DNA of 64,000 bases from assembly GCF_037969875.1 (NCBI RefSeq), contig NZ_CP150218.1, positions 1,922,001 to 1,986,000 on the forward strand, written 5' to 3'. Both the position numbers and the translations under genes were made by a program. Below the pieces are notes generated by a model. The model did not search any database. It had not been told where the DNA came from and saw only the letters and a list, made by a program, of their open reading frames with translations. The first letter of the stretch is position 1; each line of letters starts with the position of its first letter. This document shows positions 8,610-16,510 of this stretch, one piece after another. The stretch is from Paenibacillus sp. FSL R7-0337 (GTDB lineage Bacteria; Bacillota; Bacilli; Paenibacillales; Paenibacillaceae).

Positions 8610-11066
8610 ATGTCTACCTTTCTATACCGCTTAGGAAAATCGGCTTATGCCAAGCCTTGGGCCTTCATTGCAGTCTGGATCATTGTACTCGGAGTTGTAG
8701 GCACCCTGATTGGAGTCAACGGCATTCAATCCAGCTCCGAGATGAAAATTGAAGGCACAGAGTCGCAAAAAGTGCTGGATAAGCTGACAAAAGAGCTGCC
8801 CGCTGCAGCCGGCGGCCAGGCTAGTATTGCCTTCACTGTACCGGACGGGGAGCGCCTTGATACGCCTGAGCGTACAGCGCTGCTGCTGAAGGCTATTAAT
8901 GATGTATACAACATGGAATATGTCATTAACCCTGCCGAACTGGCAGCACAAGCAGCGGCAGCCGCGGCCGGCCAAGCTGCCGCTGATCCTTCCGCTGCTG
9001 CGGGCCAAGCCGCTGCCGATCCTTCCGCCGCTGCGGGCCAAGCTGCCGCTGATCCTTCCGCCGCTGCGGGCCAAGCTGCCGCTGATCCTTCCGCCGCTGC
9101 GGGCCAAGCTGCCGCTGATCCTTCCGCCGCTGCGGGCCAAGCTGCCGCTGATCCTTCCGCCGCCGCTCAGGCAGCACCGTTCGGTCCGCTGATCGTTGAC
9201 GGCATTCCGGTTCCCGGCGTGATGCTGTCGGCTAACGGCAGCATTGCCCTGTTCCAGTTCCAGTTCACTGTGCAGCAGACATCGCTGCCATCGGATGTAC
9301 CGGATAACATCATCAATACTGTAACCGAAGTGGAACAGTCCGGTTCAGGAATTACAGCGATTCCAAGCGACTCGCTCAAAAGCATGCCGGCCATCGGCTC
9401 CACGGAAGCGATCGGCGTGGCCGTTGCTGCCGTCGTATTGTTCCTGACGCTGGGCTCAGTCGTAGCCGCAGGCCTGCCGCTGCTGACCGCGCTTCTCGGA
9501 GTCGGCATTAGCGTCGGAGGTGCCTTTGCCCTCGGCAGCCTGATCCAGATGAACGATATTACACCGGTTCTTGCCGTGATGATCGGTCTCGCCGTGGGGA
9601 TCGACTACTCGCTGTTCATTGTGAACCGCCAGCGCCGTCTGATCCTGGATGAGAAATTAAGCGCAGCCGAAGCAGCCAGCCGTGCTCTGGGCACCGCAGG
9701 CAGTGCTGTATTCTTCGCGGGTCTGACCGTTATTATCGCCCTGTGCGGCATGCTCGTCATTGGCATCGGCTTCTTATCGACAATGGCACTTGTGGCTGCG
9801 GCCAGTGTTCTGATCAACGTCCTGCTGGCCTTATCCCTGCTGCCTGCGCTGCTCGGACTGGTCGGTGAACGGATCGTAACCGCCAAAGCCCGGACCAAGC
9901 ACAGCACCGCAGCCAATAAATCACAGCACAGCTTCTCCCATCGCTGGGCGAATGCCACAGTGAAATACCGCTGGGCCATCATTGTACTCGTAGTGCTGGT
10001 GCTTGGCACAGCCGCAATTCCGGTGACCAAGATGGAGCTGGGTATTCCATCCGGCGCCTCGGCGAACCTGGATACTCCGGCCCGCCAGAGCTATGATGTC
10101 ATCTCCAAAGGGTTCGGCGAAGGCTTCAACGGCCCGCTCCTGCTCGTAGCAGAGCCGAAGAATCCATCCGATACCCTCTCAATGCAGGTCGTAGGCAAGC
10201 TGGTGCAGGAGCTGCAAATGCATGATAATGTTACACTGGTGTCCCCGATGGGCTTGAATCCCACCGGTAAGCTCGCCATTATCAGCCTGATTCCGGCCAC
10301 AGGCCCGACAGATCCCGCAACCAGAGATCTGGTGCAGGAGCTGCGCGATCCGAATTCCGCTCTGACCTCCGGGAACAATATTAATCTTGGCGTGACCGGC
10401 TTCACCGCCATCAATATTGATATGTCCTCGAAGCTGTCCGATGCCTTCCCGGTATACATCGGGATCATCGTGATCCTGTCGCTGATCATACTGCTACTGG
10501 TGTTCCGGTCGATTATCGTACCTATCAAAGCAACCGTCGGCTTCGTGTTAAGTATTATTGCCACCTTCGGCGTGACCACTGCCGTCTATCAATGGGGCTG
10601 GCTACATTCCCTATTCGGCTTTGATACCGGCGGCCCGCTGCTCAGCTTCATGCCGATCCTGGTCACAGGTATTCTATACGGGCTCGCCATGGATTATCAG
10701 GTCTTCCTGGTCAGCTCCATGCGTGAAGCTTATGTCCATGGCCGCCATGGCAAGGACAGTGTCATTCACGGCTATGATCTGGCCAGCCGGGTCGTACTGG
10801 CCGCAGGTGTGATCATGGTATCTGTCTTCGCAGGCTTCATCTTCGCCCCGGATGCGATGATTAAGCAGATCGGCTTCGCCCTGGCCTTTGGCATCCTGAT
10901 CGATGCCTTCATCATCCGCATGACGCTCGTACCGGCCGTCATGGCCGTCTTCGGTGACAAAGCCTGGTGGCTGCCGAAATGGCTGGACCGCCTGCTGCCG
11001 AATCTCGATGTCGAAGGCGATAAGCTGATCGCCAAGCTGAATGCCGAGAGCGGACAAAACAAGTAG
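8610..11066 (+). CDS. MMPL-family (RND superfamily) membrane transporter with an Ala-rich repeat
   Basis: A transporter of 818 residues with the two-half MMPL architecture. TM1 lies at about 17-38, followed by an extracytoplasmic loop, a cluster of five TMs (about 265-420) with the GLAVGIDYSLFIVNR segment, a second loop, and a second TM cluster (about 610-790) with GLAMDYQVFLVSSMREAY. The G-x-x-x-D-Y(S/Q) motifs mark the proton-relay segments of this family. Substrates are typically lipids, fatty acids or drugs. Residues about 121-186 are six perfect-to-near-perfect copies of the 11-mer GQAAADPSAAA inside the first extracytoplasmic loop, which is atypical. The start ATG has AGAGGAG upstream. 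It is co-transcribed with the TetR gene. Confidence 0.93.
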   Translation: MSTFLYRLGKSAYAKPWAFIAVWIIVLGVVGTLIGVNGIQSSSEMKIEGTESQKVLDKLTKELPAAAGGQASIAFTVPDGERLDTPERTALLLKAINDVYNMEYVINPAELAAQAAAAAAGQAAADPSAAAGQAAADPSAAAGQAAADPSAAAGQAAADPSAAAGQAAADPSAAAGQAAADPSAAAQAAPFGPLIVDGIPVPGVMLSANGSIALFQFQFTVQQTSLPSDVPDNIINTVTEVEQSGSGITAIPSDSLKSMPAIGSTEAIGVAVAAVVLFLTLGSVVAAGLPLLTALLGVGISVGGAFALGSLIQMNDITPVLAVMIGLAVGIDYSLFIVNRQRRLILDEKLSAAEAASRALGTAGSAVFFAGLTVIIALCGMLVIGIGFLSTMALVAAASVLINVLLALSLLPALLGLVGERIVTAKARTKHSTAANKSQHSFSHRWANATVKYRWAIIVLVVLVLGTAAIPVTKMELGIPSGASANLDTPARQSYDVISKGFGEGFNGPLLLVAEPKNPSDTLSMQVVGKLVQELQMHDNVTLVSPMGLNPTGKLAIISLIPATGPTDPATRDLVQELRDPNSALTSGNNINLGVTGFTAINIDMSSKLSDAFPVYIGIIVILSLIILLLVFRSIIVPIKATVGFVLSIIATFGVTTAVYQWGWLHSLFGFDTGGPLLSFMPILVTGILYGLAMDYQVFLVSSMREAYVHGRHGKDSVIHGYDLASRVVLAAGVIMVSVFAGFIFAPDAMIKQIGFALAFGILIDAFIIRMTLVPAVMAVFGDKAWWLPKWLDRLLPNLDVEGDKLIAKLNAESGQNK
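8970..9167 (+). repeat. In-frame 33-bp tandem repeat inside the MMPL gene (six copies)
   Basis: Six 33-bp units each encode GQAAADPSAAA. Copies differ by one or two silent bases, so they arose recently by duplication and copy number can change without a frameshift. Confidence 0.93.
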
Positions 11067-11209
11067 AAACGGCTTTGCCTTCCTAATAATGACGGTACCG
11101 TTTCAGCGAGAAATAGAAGGATAAATTATCGTGTAAAACATATAAATTCTTCTATTTGCACTAAATCTACCCGGAATAACGGACGGCACTCCAGCCGTTC
11201 TCCCGGTAC

Positions 11210-11247
11210 AAATAGAGCCTGCGGCATCGTCCGCAGGCTCTATTTTG
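11210..11247 (+). terminator. Strong rho-independent terminator after the MMPL transporter
   Basis: AAATAGAGCCTGCGG (11210-11224) pairs with CCGCAGGCTCTATTT (11231-11245) around loop CATCGT, ending in TTTT. Confidence 0.9.
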
Positions 11248-11291
11248 ATATAATGGCTATAATTGAATTCAGATCCTAAGGAGGCATACCC

Positions 11292-11729
11292 ATGAACATC
11301 ATTGAACTGGAACTTGCGCAGAATCAGCAGGAAATCTCGCGCTTGCTGGAGGAACACAGCCGCCGCATGGACAGCAGCATTCCGCCCTATCAGCGCGAGG
11401 TGATCTCCCTCGCCGCCTACGAGAACGGCATCTTCGTTGGCGGGATTACCGGAGACCTCGTCTGGAATATTCTGAATGTGCACCTGCTTGCCGTTGACCC
11501 CGCCTACAGAGGCCATGGACTCGGCAAGGCCCTGCTGGAAGAGCTGGAGCACAGAGCCTCGTGGCGCGGCTGTAAGGTTAGCGAATTAACCACGATGAGC
11601 TGGCAGGCACCGTATTTTTATCAGAAGCAGGGGTATGAGATCTTCGGTGAAATCAAGGACTGCCCGAGTGAAGGCCAGACGAAATACTATCTCCAGAAAC
11701 GCCTGAAGACCGGGTCCTCTCCTTCCTGA
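11292..11729 (+). CDS. GNAT-family N-acetyltransferase
   Basis: About 145 residues with the GNAT acetyl-CoA fold. The key pyrophosphate-binding segment is LLAVDPAYRGHGLGKALLEELEHRA (the R-G-x-G-x-G/A motif), followed by the usual C-terminal beta-alpha with APYFYQKQGYEIFGEI. The substrate is unknown. The ATG start is preceded by AAGGAGG at good spacing. It stands alone between the MMPL terminator and a convergent DUF1877 gene. Confidence 0.9.
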   Translation: MNIIELELAQNQQEISRLLEEHSRRMDSSIPPYQREVISLAAYENGIFVGGITGDLVWNILNVHLLAVDPAYRGHGLGKALLEELEHRASWRGCKVSELTTMSWQAPYFYQKQGYEIFGEIKDCPSEGQTKYYLQKRLKTGSSPS

Positions 11730-11757
11730 GAAGGCCCGGCGCTTCGCGCGTCAATTC

Positions 11758-12207
11758 TTATACTACGCTGAAAATAACATGCATCCCGGCAGCCGCTGCC
11801 TTCCTATAGAAGTCCAATAGTCCGCTAAACTCACTTTTCACCTGCTGCCTCAGCGCCTCCGCCACGCCCCCCATCTCCAGCTTGTCTAGGTCCACCTGCT
11901 GCATCGCCGTAATAATGCCCTCCAGCTCATCCTGCTCCGTGCAGGCGAAGAACCCATCCTCTTCCTCGACCTCGAACACATGGACGCCAACAACTGCTTC
12001 GCTTAACGGGTCACCATCTATAGGTTCACTCGCCGAAACCCCGGTTAGCGCAACATGCAGCTCCTCCCACAGCTTGTCGATATCGTAATGTTCACTTCCG
12101 CCTTCAATCAGCTTCTCCAACGTTCCCAACAGCTCCGCCCCGTCCATCTCCATCATCTGCTTCAGCGTATCCTCATTGACCATCACATATTGACCCAGCA
12201 TTCCCAT
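11758..12207 (-). CDS. YfbM/DUF1877-family protein
   Basis: About 149 residues, acidic and soluble, starting MGMLGQYVMVNEDTLKQMM. The features YDIDKLWEELHVALTG, GDPLSEAVVG and a C-terminal FSGLLDFYRKAAAAGMHVIFSVV match the YfbM/DUF1877 family, whose function is unknown. TGGAGGA lies 9 bases before the ATG. It is convergent with the GNAT gene. It borders the AT-rich island and is the last gene of ordinary base composition before it. Confidence 0.85.
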   Translation of the reverse strand: MGMLGQYVMVNEDTLKQMMEMDGAELLGTLEKLIEGGSEHYDIDKLWEELHVALTGVSASEPIDGDPLSEAVVGVHVFEVEEEDGFFACTEQDELEGIITAMQQVDLDKLEMGGVAEALRQQVKSEFSGLLDFYRKAAAAGMHVIFSVV

Positions 12208-12536
12208 CTGTCATTCCTCCATAAGTGAAATAAAGGATTTCTAAAGTTCAAGTTGACATGCATCAATGGGTTGCAACTTCAGCACAAGTTTCTAATGCTT
12301 TTGAAAGTGATACATGCTCATTCTATTATAGAATAATTATAAAATAATGAAAAACGCTACTAAATGGTTTGTTTACTTATGTTGGTTCGGGGCTCTAGGA
12401 ATTAATATACAACTATTAGTCGCTTAAATTTCAGTATGACAGCTAAAGAAAAAAATAATGGAAATAATAAGCGTTTGCGAGCTACGATGAGTCTATAATT
12501 AAAAACCTTTTGCTAGGCAAGGGGGTTAAGTAACTT
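12208..12536. other. Gene-free AT-rich stretch
   Basis: No credible reading frame, promoter or repeat is visible. Base composition drops from the GC-rich neighbourhood to AT-rich here, marking the left edge of the island. Confidence 0.6.
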
Positions 12537-12612
12537 AGGCCCTACAGGACTCGAACCTGTGACCTATCGGTTACAAACTTACCGCTCTAACCAATATAGA
12601 GGAAAGGGATAA
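12533..12612 (-). pseudogene. tRNA-like remnant (tRNA-Thr type), probably non-functional
   Basis: On the minus strand a good D arm (CTCT..TTGGTTAGAG), a TTTGTAA anticodon loop (anticodon UGU) and a perfect T arm (ACAGG TTCGAGT CCTGT) followed by AGGGCCT can be aligned. The anticodon stem has mismatches and the 5' acceptor strand pairs with only four of seven bases. It therefore looks like a degraded tRNA rather than a working gene; a tRNA-derived integration scar is another possibility. Confidence 0.55.
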
Positions 12613-12749
12613 ACGCCTTAAACTCTGTTAGTGAATCATTGCTTTTATGGGGGTTTGGGAATATAAGATGAATTGGATTATAAAGAGTTAGTAACCAAAT
12701 ATGTGACTAATAAATCCTGGAGAAATCCATGGTATATTCACTATTCAGG

Positions 12750-12772
12750 GAACTCTAACCAACTGAGCCTGG
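12750..12772 (-). pseudogene. Second tRNA D-arm fragment
   Basis: Minus-strand GGCTCAGTTGGTTAGAG matches the canonical tRNA D arm, but no anticodon or T arm follows. It lies about 150 bases from the other remnant, suggesting a decayed tRNA cluster. Confidence 0.35.
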
Positions 12773-12999
12773 GGAAAGGTTGATTTAGGTTGAAATTTAA
12801 TCATTGAGTATCATTATCTTAGTGTTTTGACGACATACGTTTGATTCTATTTTAATAGTTCGTTTACTAATACATTAACAAACAATGTACAAGTTTCTCA
12901 GCAGCGAAAGATTAAACATACGCCAATACTGCATGTTCCCAAAAGTTTAGTTGAACAACTGTAGACACCTTAAGCTTAGGCGAACAGTATCGTTTAGGG

Positions 13000-13540
13000 A
13001 CTTTAAGAGGACATAGTCACAAAAGGTCACATATAGCTGGTAACTGGCTGTATACTGCATTTTCTGAAGTTCCAAATAAACATGGCATATTCAGATGCTG
13101 TTTTATCCAGTGGAAAAGAACTTTAATTTCCCAGCGTTCCTTGTAGATTTCAGCAATCACATGAGCAACTCTTTTCTAAAATCTATCACGACCCACACAA
13201 CTTCTCCCCGCTTATTTTCAAATTCTACGACCCTGTGGCGTTTAGCTAATTGACATTTACTCTGACCAATATAAAAAGTAGTATCACGTATAATATTAGT
13301 TCCTCCTTTTGCCGATCACTTCAGTTTCCGCTATTTCACTAATGGAGATTGTCTTTAAAGCAAATCACAAATGGACTAGCCATGGAGCACATATTGATCC
13401 CTACTAATTTCCCCATACGCCGGATTCTGTACAAAAGTGTAGTCACAATCTGCAAATGCTTCTCACAACAGAGCATCATTGCACTTCGCACCGGCTTCAT
13501 CCACATGTATGGGCGAAAGCTCCCCATAAGAGAAGGCAAC
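13000..13540 (-). pseudogene. Decayed IS4-family transposase
   Basis: Translating the minus strand in shifting frames gives recognisable IS4-type transposase segments in order: CDYTFVQNPAYGEIS with in-frame stops, RHRVVEFENKRGEVVWVVIDF, then after a frameshift AEIYKERWEIKVLFHWIKQ and LFGTSENAVYSQL. The C-terminal YREK-type signature (Y-x2-R-x3-E-x6-K) is present, but its catalytic Glu is replaced by Lys. With several stops and at least one frameshift this is a dead element. I could not locate its terminal inverted repeats. Confidence 0.72.
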
Positions 13541-13921
13541 TAGAAATTAATACCCCCAATGGGTTAGCAGTAACAGAGTCTCTGTAATGCAGACGCCAAG
13601 CGCATAGAAGCTTATTTATGAGAAAATCGATGTTCATTTCCAGTCATTCTCTCTCATATGGAAGAGTAGAGGAAGATCTTATTTCTATATGAAAAGTAAT
13701 ATATCAAATATATTCATAGGCATTTATCTTCAGAAGCACACTTTATGTGACAATTAATAGAAGATAAATGGAAAAAGTTGTCTTTAATAAAAATATAGGG
13801 TGACATATTATTCAGGAAAATAATGGAGGTGATTGATACTAATTGCATATATGGATTCACAGTCGAATGCTGCTGTGTAGACAGAATAAGTTAGTATAAA
13901 TTATTGAGAGGAGGTTTTATT
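13541..13921. other. AT-rich leader region before the secreted-protein gene
   Basis: No gene of normal size. A good GGAGGTGAT site at 13825-13833 precedes only very short frames (about 15 codons from TTG at 13833), so a leader peptide is possible but weakly supported. Confidence 0.4.
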
Positions 13922-14539
13922 ATGAAAAAAATTAAATTATTCACATCCGTTCTTTTATGCGCTTCAATGGTTTTTCCATTTTCGGCGTATGCAAATTCTC
14001 TAACTCCTAAAGATGAGAACATTCAAATTGAAGGTAAAAAAATAGCAGATAAATATAATGTGGGTGATAAACTCTCTGAAACTGATCTGAAATTCATTCT
14101 TGATAATGGCTATTCGGTAGAAAGTACTGCTGCTAAGTCAGAATACTCAATAGCTTCAGCAGATAGTTGGAGTATATATGGTATGAAACGAAGTGGAGAT
14201 AACTCAGTTGAGGGTGAAGTTGGAGGGAGTGTTACGGTTGATGTTGGATTAATATCAGTAAATGTATATGGAAATTTGTCAGCGAATAGAGTTCGTGGGG
14301 CTGTTACAAACACCGTAGCTCAATACAAGTTTGTAGCATACGGTTTATTATCAACGCAGTCTCCGTATGTTGGTAAAGTTGCAGACTGGACTCAGACAGC
14401 AAGTGGTAGTACATCAGCAAGCGTAGGCATTTCAAAACTCACATACGCAAATGTTTCTGTTTATATGATGTATCCCGAAGCTGTTTTTACTCATGCTGGT
14501 GGGATACTAAATGTAACTGGAACAGCGACAAAACAATAG
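13922..14539 (+). CDS. Secreted protein of unknown function in the AT-rich island
   Basis: About 205 residues. A clear signal peptide (MKKIKLFTSVLLCASMVFPFS, cleavage after AYA, about residue 24) is followed by a charged linker with DENIQIEGKKIADKYNVGDKLSETDLKFIL. The C-terminal half, from about residue 75, is rich in Gly/Ser/Val/Thr and looks beta-stranded (EGEVGGSVTVDVGLISVNVYG). No cysteines remain after the signal peptide. I do not recognise the family. AGAGGAGG lies 7 bases before the ATG at 13922. A 13-bp hairpin separates it from the lipoprotein gene on the same strand, suggesting co-regulation with differential expression. Codon use is AT-rich, unlike most of the window. Confidence 0.8.
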   Translation: MKKIKLFTSVLLCASMVFPFSAYANSLTPKDENIQIEGKKIADKYNVGDKLSETDLKFILDNGYSVESTAAKSEYSIASADSWSIYGMKRSGDNSVEGEVGGSVTVDVGLISVNVYGNLSANRVRGAVTNTVAQYKFVAYGLLSTQSPYVGKVADWTQTASGSTSASVGISKLTYANVSVYMMYPEAVFTHAGGILNVTGTATKQ

Positions 14540-14564
14540 TAATCTGAACAATTATTATATAAAG

Positions 14565-14596
14565 AGCTATGTCAGAACGAATTTTCTGACATAGCT
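14565..14596. terminator. 13-bp hairpin between secreted-protein and lipoprotein genes
   Basis: AGCTATGTCAGAA (14565-14577) pairs perfectly with TTCTGACATAGCT (14584-14596), loop CGAATT. The following tract (ACTTTATC) is only weakly T-rich, so it may be a leaky terminator or an RNA processing/stability element. Confidence 0.6.
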
Positions 14597-14622
14597 ACTT
14601 TATCTAAAGAAGGATGATTGCT

Positions 14623-15597
14623 TTGAGTAGAAAAATTTCACTAGTCGCTTTAACCTTTATATTTATGCTCTTTACTTTTGCCTGTAGTTCTACAAGTCGC
14701 AATAATGGACTTGTTGAATCACTCCAAGAAACTTATTTTGAAAATGATCAAGTAGCCGGATTTTTAAATACATTTACAAATCAAATTGATATTACTACGA
14801 CATACTATTCTTTCGAAATCAATCAGTTTTTTGGAAATTTAATAAAGATAGATGAAGAAAAACTCAAGTTAGTAGTGTTGTCTAAAATATTATACATGAC
14901 AGAAGAAAAAAATCTTACTAGGTCACTCGCAGAAGAAAAAAACACGATTTCTCTTGCAGAAGAATTAAAGGTTCAATTGGATAGTGATTTAAAAAATAAA
15001 ATTAATAATTCCTTAGAAGAACATTTAAAAAACGAATTAAAGCAAACCCCTGAATCTGATCAAACAACAATAAATATTAATCATCAATATAAACTACAAA
15101 TCCACTACAATTACTTATTCATTAACAAGATATTGAATATGAAAATATCTCCACCTATTATGAATCTTATTGAAGATAATTTAATAAAAGTTGAAAATAA
15201 TTTAACACAAATAGAGCAAAAAAGTATGAAAGCCATCTATTATACTTATTTTATAAAAAAATGGCTGGAGATACCGATAAATGAGAAAGATATAGTTGAA
15301 AAGCTCAATCAGTTAAGACTTGCTGACGGCAGTTATCTCTTTCTACCAGTTAAAGAGCAGAAAAAGATAGAAATAAATGGCAGCGAATATGGAGATATTT
15401 TTTCTACAAGTTTTGCAAATGAAGTATTGATAGATATCAATGGAATTAATAATTCTAAGAGCACAGAGAAAACGCTAGAATTTATAGATAACTATCTTAA
15501 AAAAAATAATAAGTCCAATTACGAAAACTCTAATCTATATATTAATGATTTGTATGAAGTTATTCATTTAGCGAAGATAATGGAATATAATGAATAA
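14623..15597 (+). CDS. Predicted lipoprotein of unknown function
   Basis: About 324 residues. The TTG at 14623 is preferred because AAGG ends 9 bases before it, whereas the ATG at 14614 abuts that site. The N-terminus is hydrophobic and ends in TFAC, a lipobox-like site, so the protein is probably anchored outside the membrane. The body is Lys/Asn/Glu-rich and helical. Near residues 225-300, LNQLRLADGSYLFLP and DIFSTSFANEVLIDI loosely recall the 'DGS..DI.ST..A' pattern of alpha/alpha-toroid prenyltransferase or terpene-cyclase-like repeats; this is only a resemblance. It sits between a secreted protein and a 39-residue membrane peptide, all AT-rich. Confidence 0.75.
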   Translation: MSRKISLVALTFIFMLFTFACSSTSRNNGLVESLQETYFENDQVAGFLNTFTNQIDITTTYYSFEINQFFGNLIKIDEEKLKLVVLSKILYMTEEKNLTRSLAEEKNTISLAEELKVQLDSDLKNKINNSLEEHLKNELKQTPESDQTTININHQYKLQIHYNYLFINKILNMKISPPIMNLIEDNLIKVENNLTQIEQKSMKAIYYTYFIKKWLEIPINEKDIVEKLNQLRLADGSYLFLPVKEQKKIEINGSEYGDIFSTSFANEVLIDINGINNSKSTEKTLEFIDNYLKKNNKSNYENSNLYINDLYEVIHLAKIMEYNE

Positions 15598-15628
15598 AAA
15601 ACTTAATCGCTGAGACGGAGTGAAAACT

Positions 15629-15748
15629 TTGGAAATAATATGGCCCAATCTCATATTATCTTTAATTATTTTAGGGATATTGGTGTTTTCAATCGTTAAA
15701 GCTGTCGGTGCATTATTAAGAAAGTTTAAGTTAAAAAATAATAAATAA
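15629..15748 (+). CDS. Small cationic membrane peptide, 39 residues
   Basis: A TTG start (15629) lies 8 bases after GGAG (15617-15620). The product begins MEIIWPNLILSLIILGILVF, a single hydrophobic helix, and ends in a strongly basic tail (RKFKLKNNK) before a TAA. It begins 31 bases after the lipoprotein stop and ends 15 bases before a strong terminator, so it is the last gene of that operon. Layout (one TM helix plus basic tail) resembles small membrane proteins such as DUF4083-like peptides, holin-like peptides or type I toxins; I cannot choose between them. Good translation signals and operon position argue that it is real. Confidence 0.65.
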   Translation: MEIIWPNLILSLIILGILVFSIVKAVGALLRKFKLKNNK

Positions 15749-15763
15749 AAAAGTCTGAAATAT

Positions 15764-15812
15764 GAAGTGATCTTTCCTGGTATTTCACCGGAAGATCACT
15801 TCCCTTTTTTTT
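15764..15812 (+). terminator. Rho-independent terminator of the island operon
   Basis: GAAGTGATCTT (15764-15774) pairs with AAGATCACTTC (15792-15802), followed by CC and eight T residues. Confidence 0.9.
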
Positions 15813-16510
15813 AAGCATTATGTAATAATCTTAATATTTGTGGCTGTGACCTCCTCCTCTTGCCTGCCAGTCCCGAAATCCTCTCCCTCCTCATGAATTT
15901 TCTTTTAAATTCCCGTTGAAGAAATCCAGCACAAGTTGATTCACAAATTCGTTACTTCAATTGGCCCAGGACAAAGCGATTATCTTCGTTTCATACTTTG
16001 CCCAGTTGCGTATCTACTGCTTTGAAATAATCGTTGCTTAAAATCTGGTAACTGTGCCCTCTGAAAATAGAGTTGCTGTTATACTGTAGGTATGAACTAC
16101 AGCCGCTACATTATAACTATTTGTTTCCTGATTCTTTGTAAGCGAGGTAAGCAGCAGACTGGAGGTACCAAGGCCATGATTGATCAGGATCAGTGGATAA
16201 GATCTTCTGAGCACAGTGAGTGGCATTAGTAAAAGCCATCGTATGAATGTAACAGCAATAATCAAGGAAGAATGATGGAATTCCCAAGGATCCGGTAAAA
16301 ACGGACATCTGTCAAGCAGTAGGGGGCCATCTGCTTACAGTTCTTGCCTGCGACCCGATACCAGACATAAACTATCAGCTCTCGTGAATCCCCCAGGCAG
16401 GTGTCAGAGATTCAGGCATCTGCTGTCGGTTGGATGAAGGGTCTGCATATTCAAACCATAGTTCATATACCCTCCCTCAATAAAATACAACTGCCCGCGC
16501 TCCACTCTCC
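15813..16510. other. Gene-free stretch closing the AT-rich island
   Basis: About 700 bases with no convincing gene. Two overlapping minus-strand frames (16038-16308) lack ribosome-binding sites and family features and may be relics of a degraded gene. Composition returns to normal at the cardiolipin synthase gene. Confidence 0.55.

Noticed and set aside
13833..13880. 15-codon leader peptide before the secreted protein
   Set aside because: The ribosome-binding site is good, but spacing to the TTG is too short and the peptide has no recognisable features; kept only as a weak possibility.
13922..14539. Lactococcin-972-like bacteriocin
   Set aside because: Signal peptide and size loosely fit, but the characteristic Trp/Tyr-Ser pattern is absent.
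16038..16308. Two overlapping minus-strand frames
   Set aside because: No start signals, no protein-like composition and no neighbours suggesting function.
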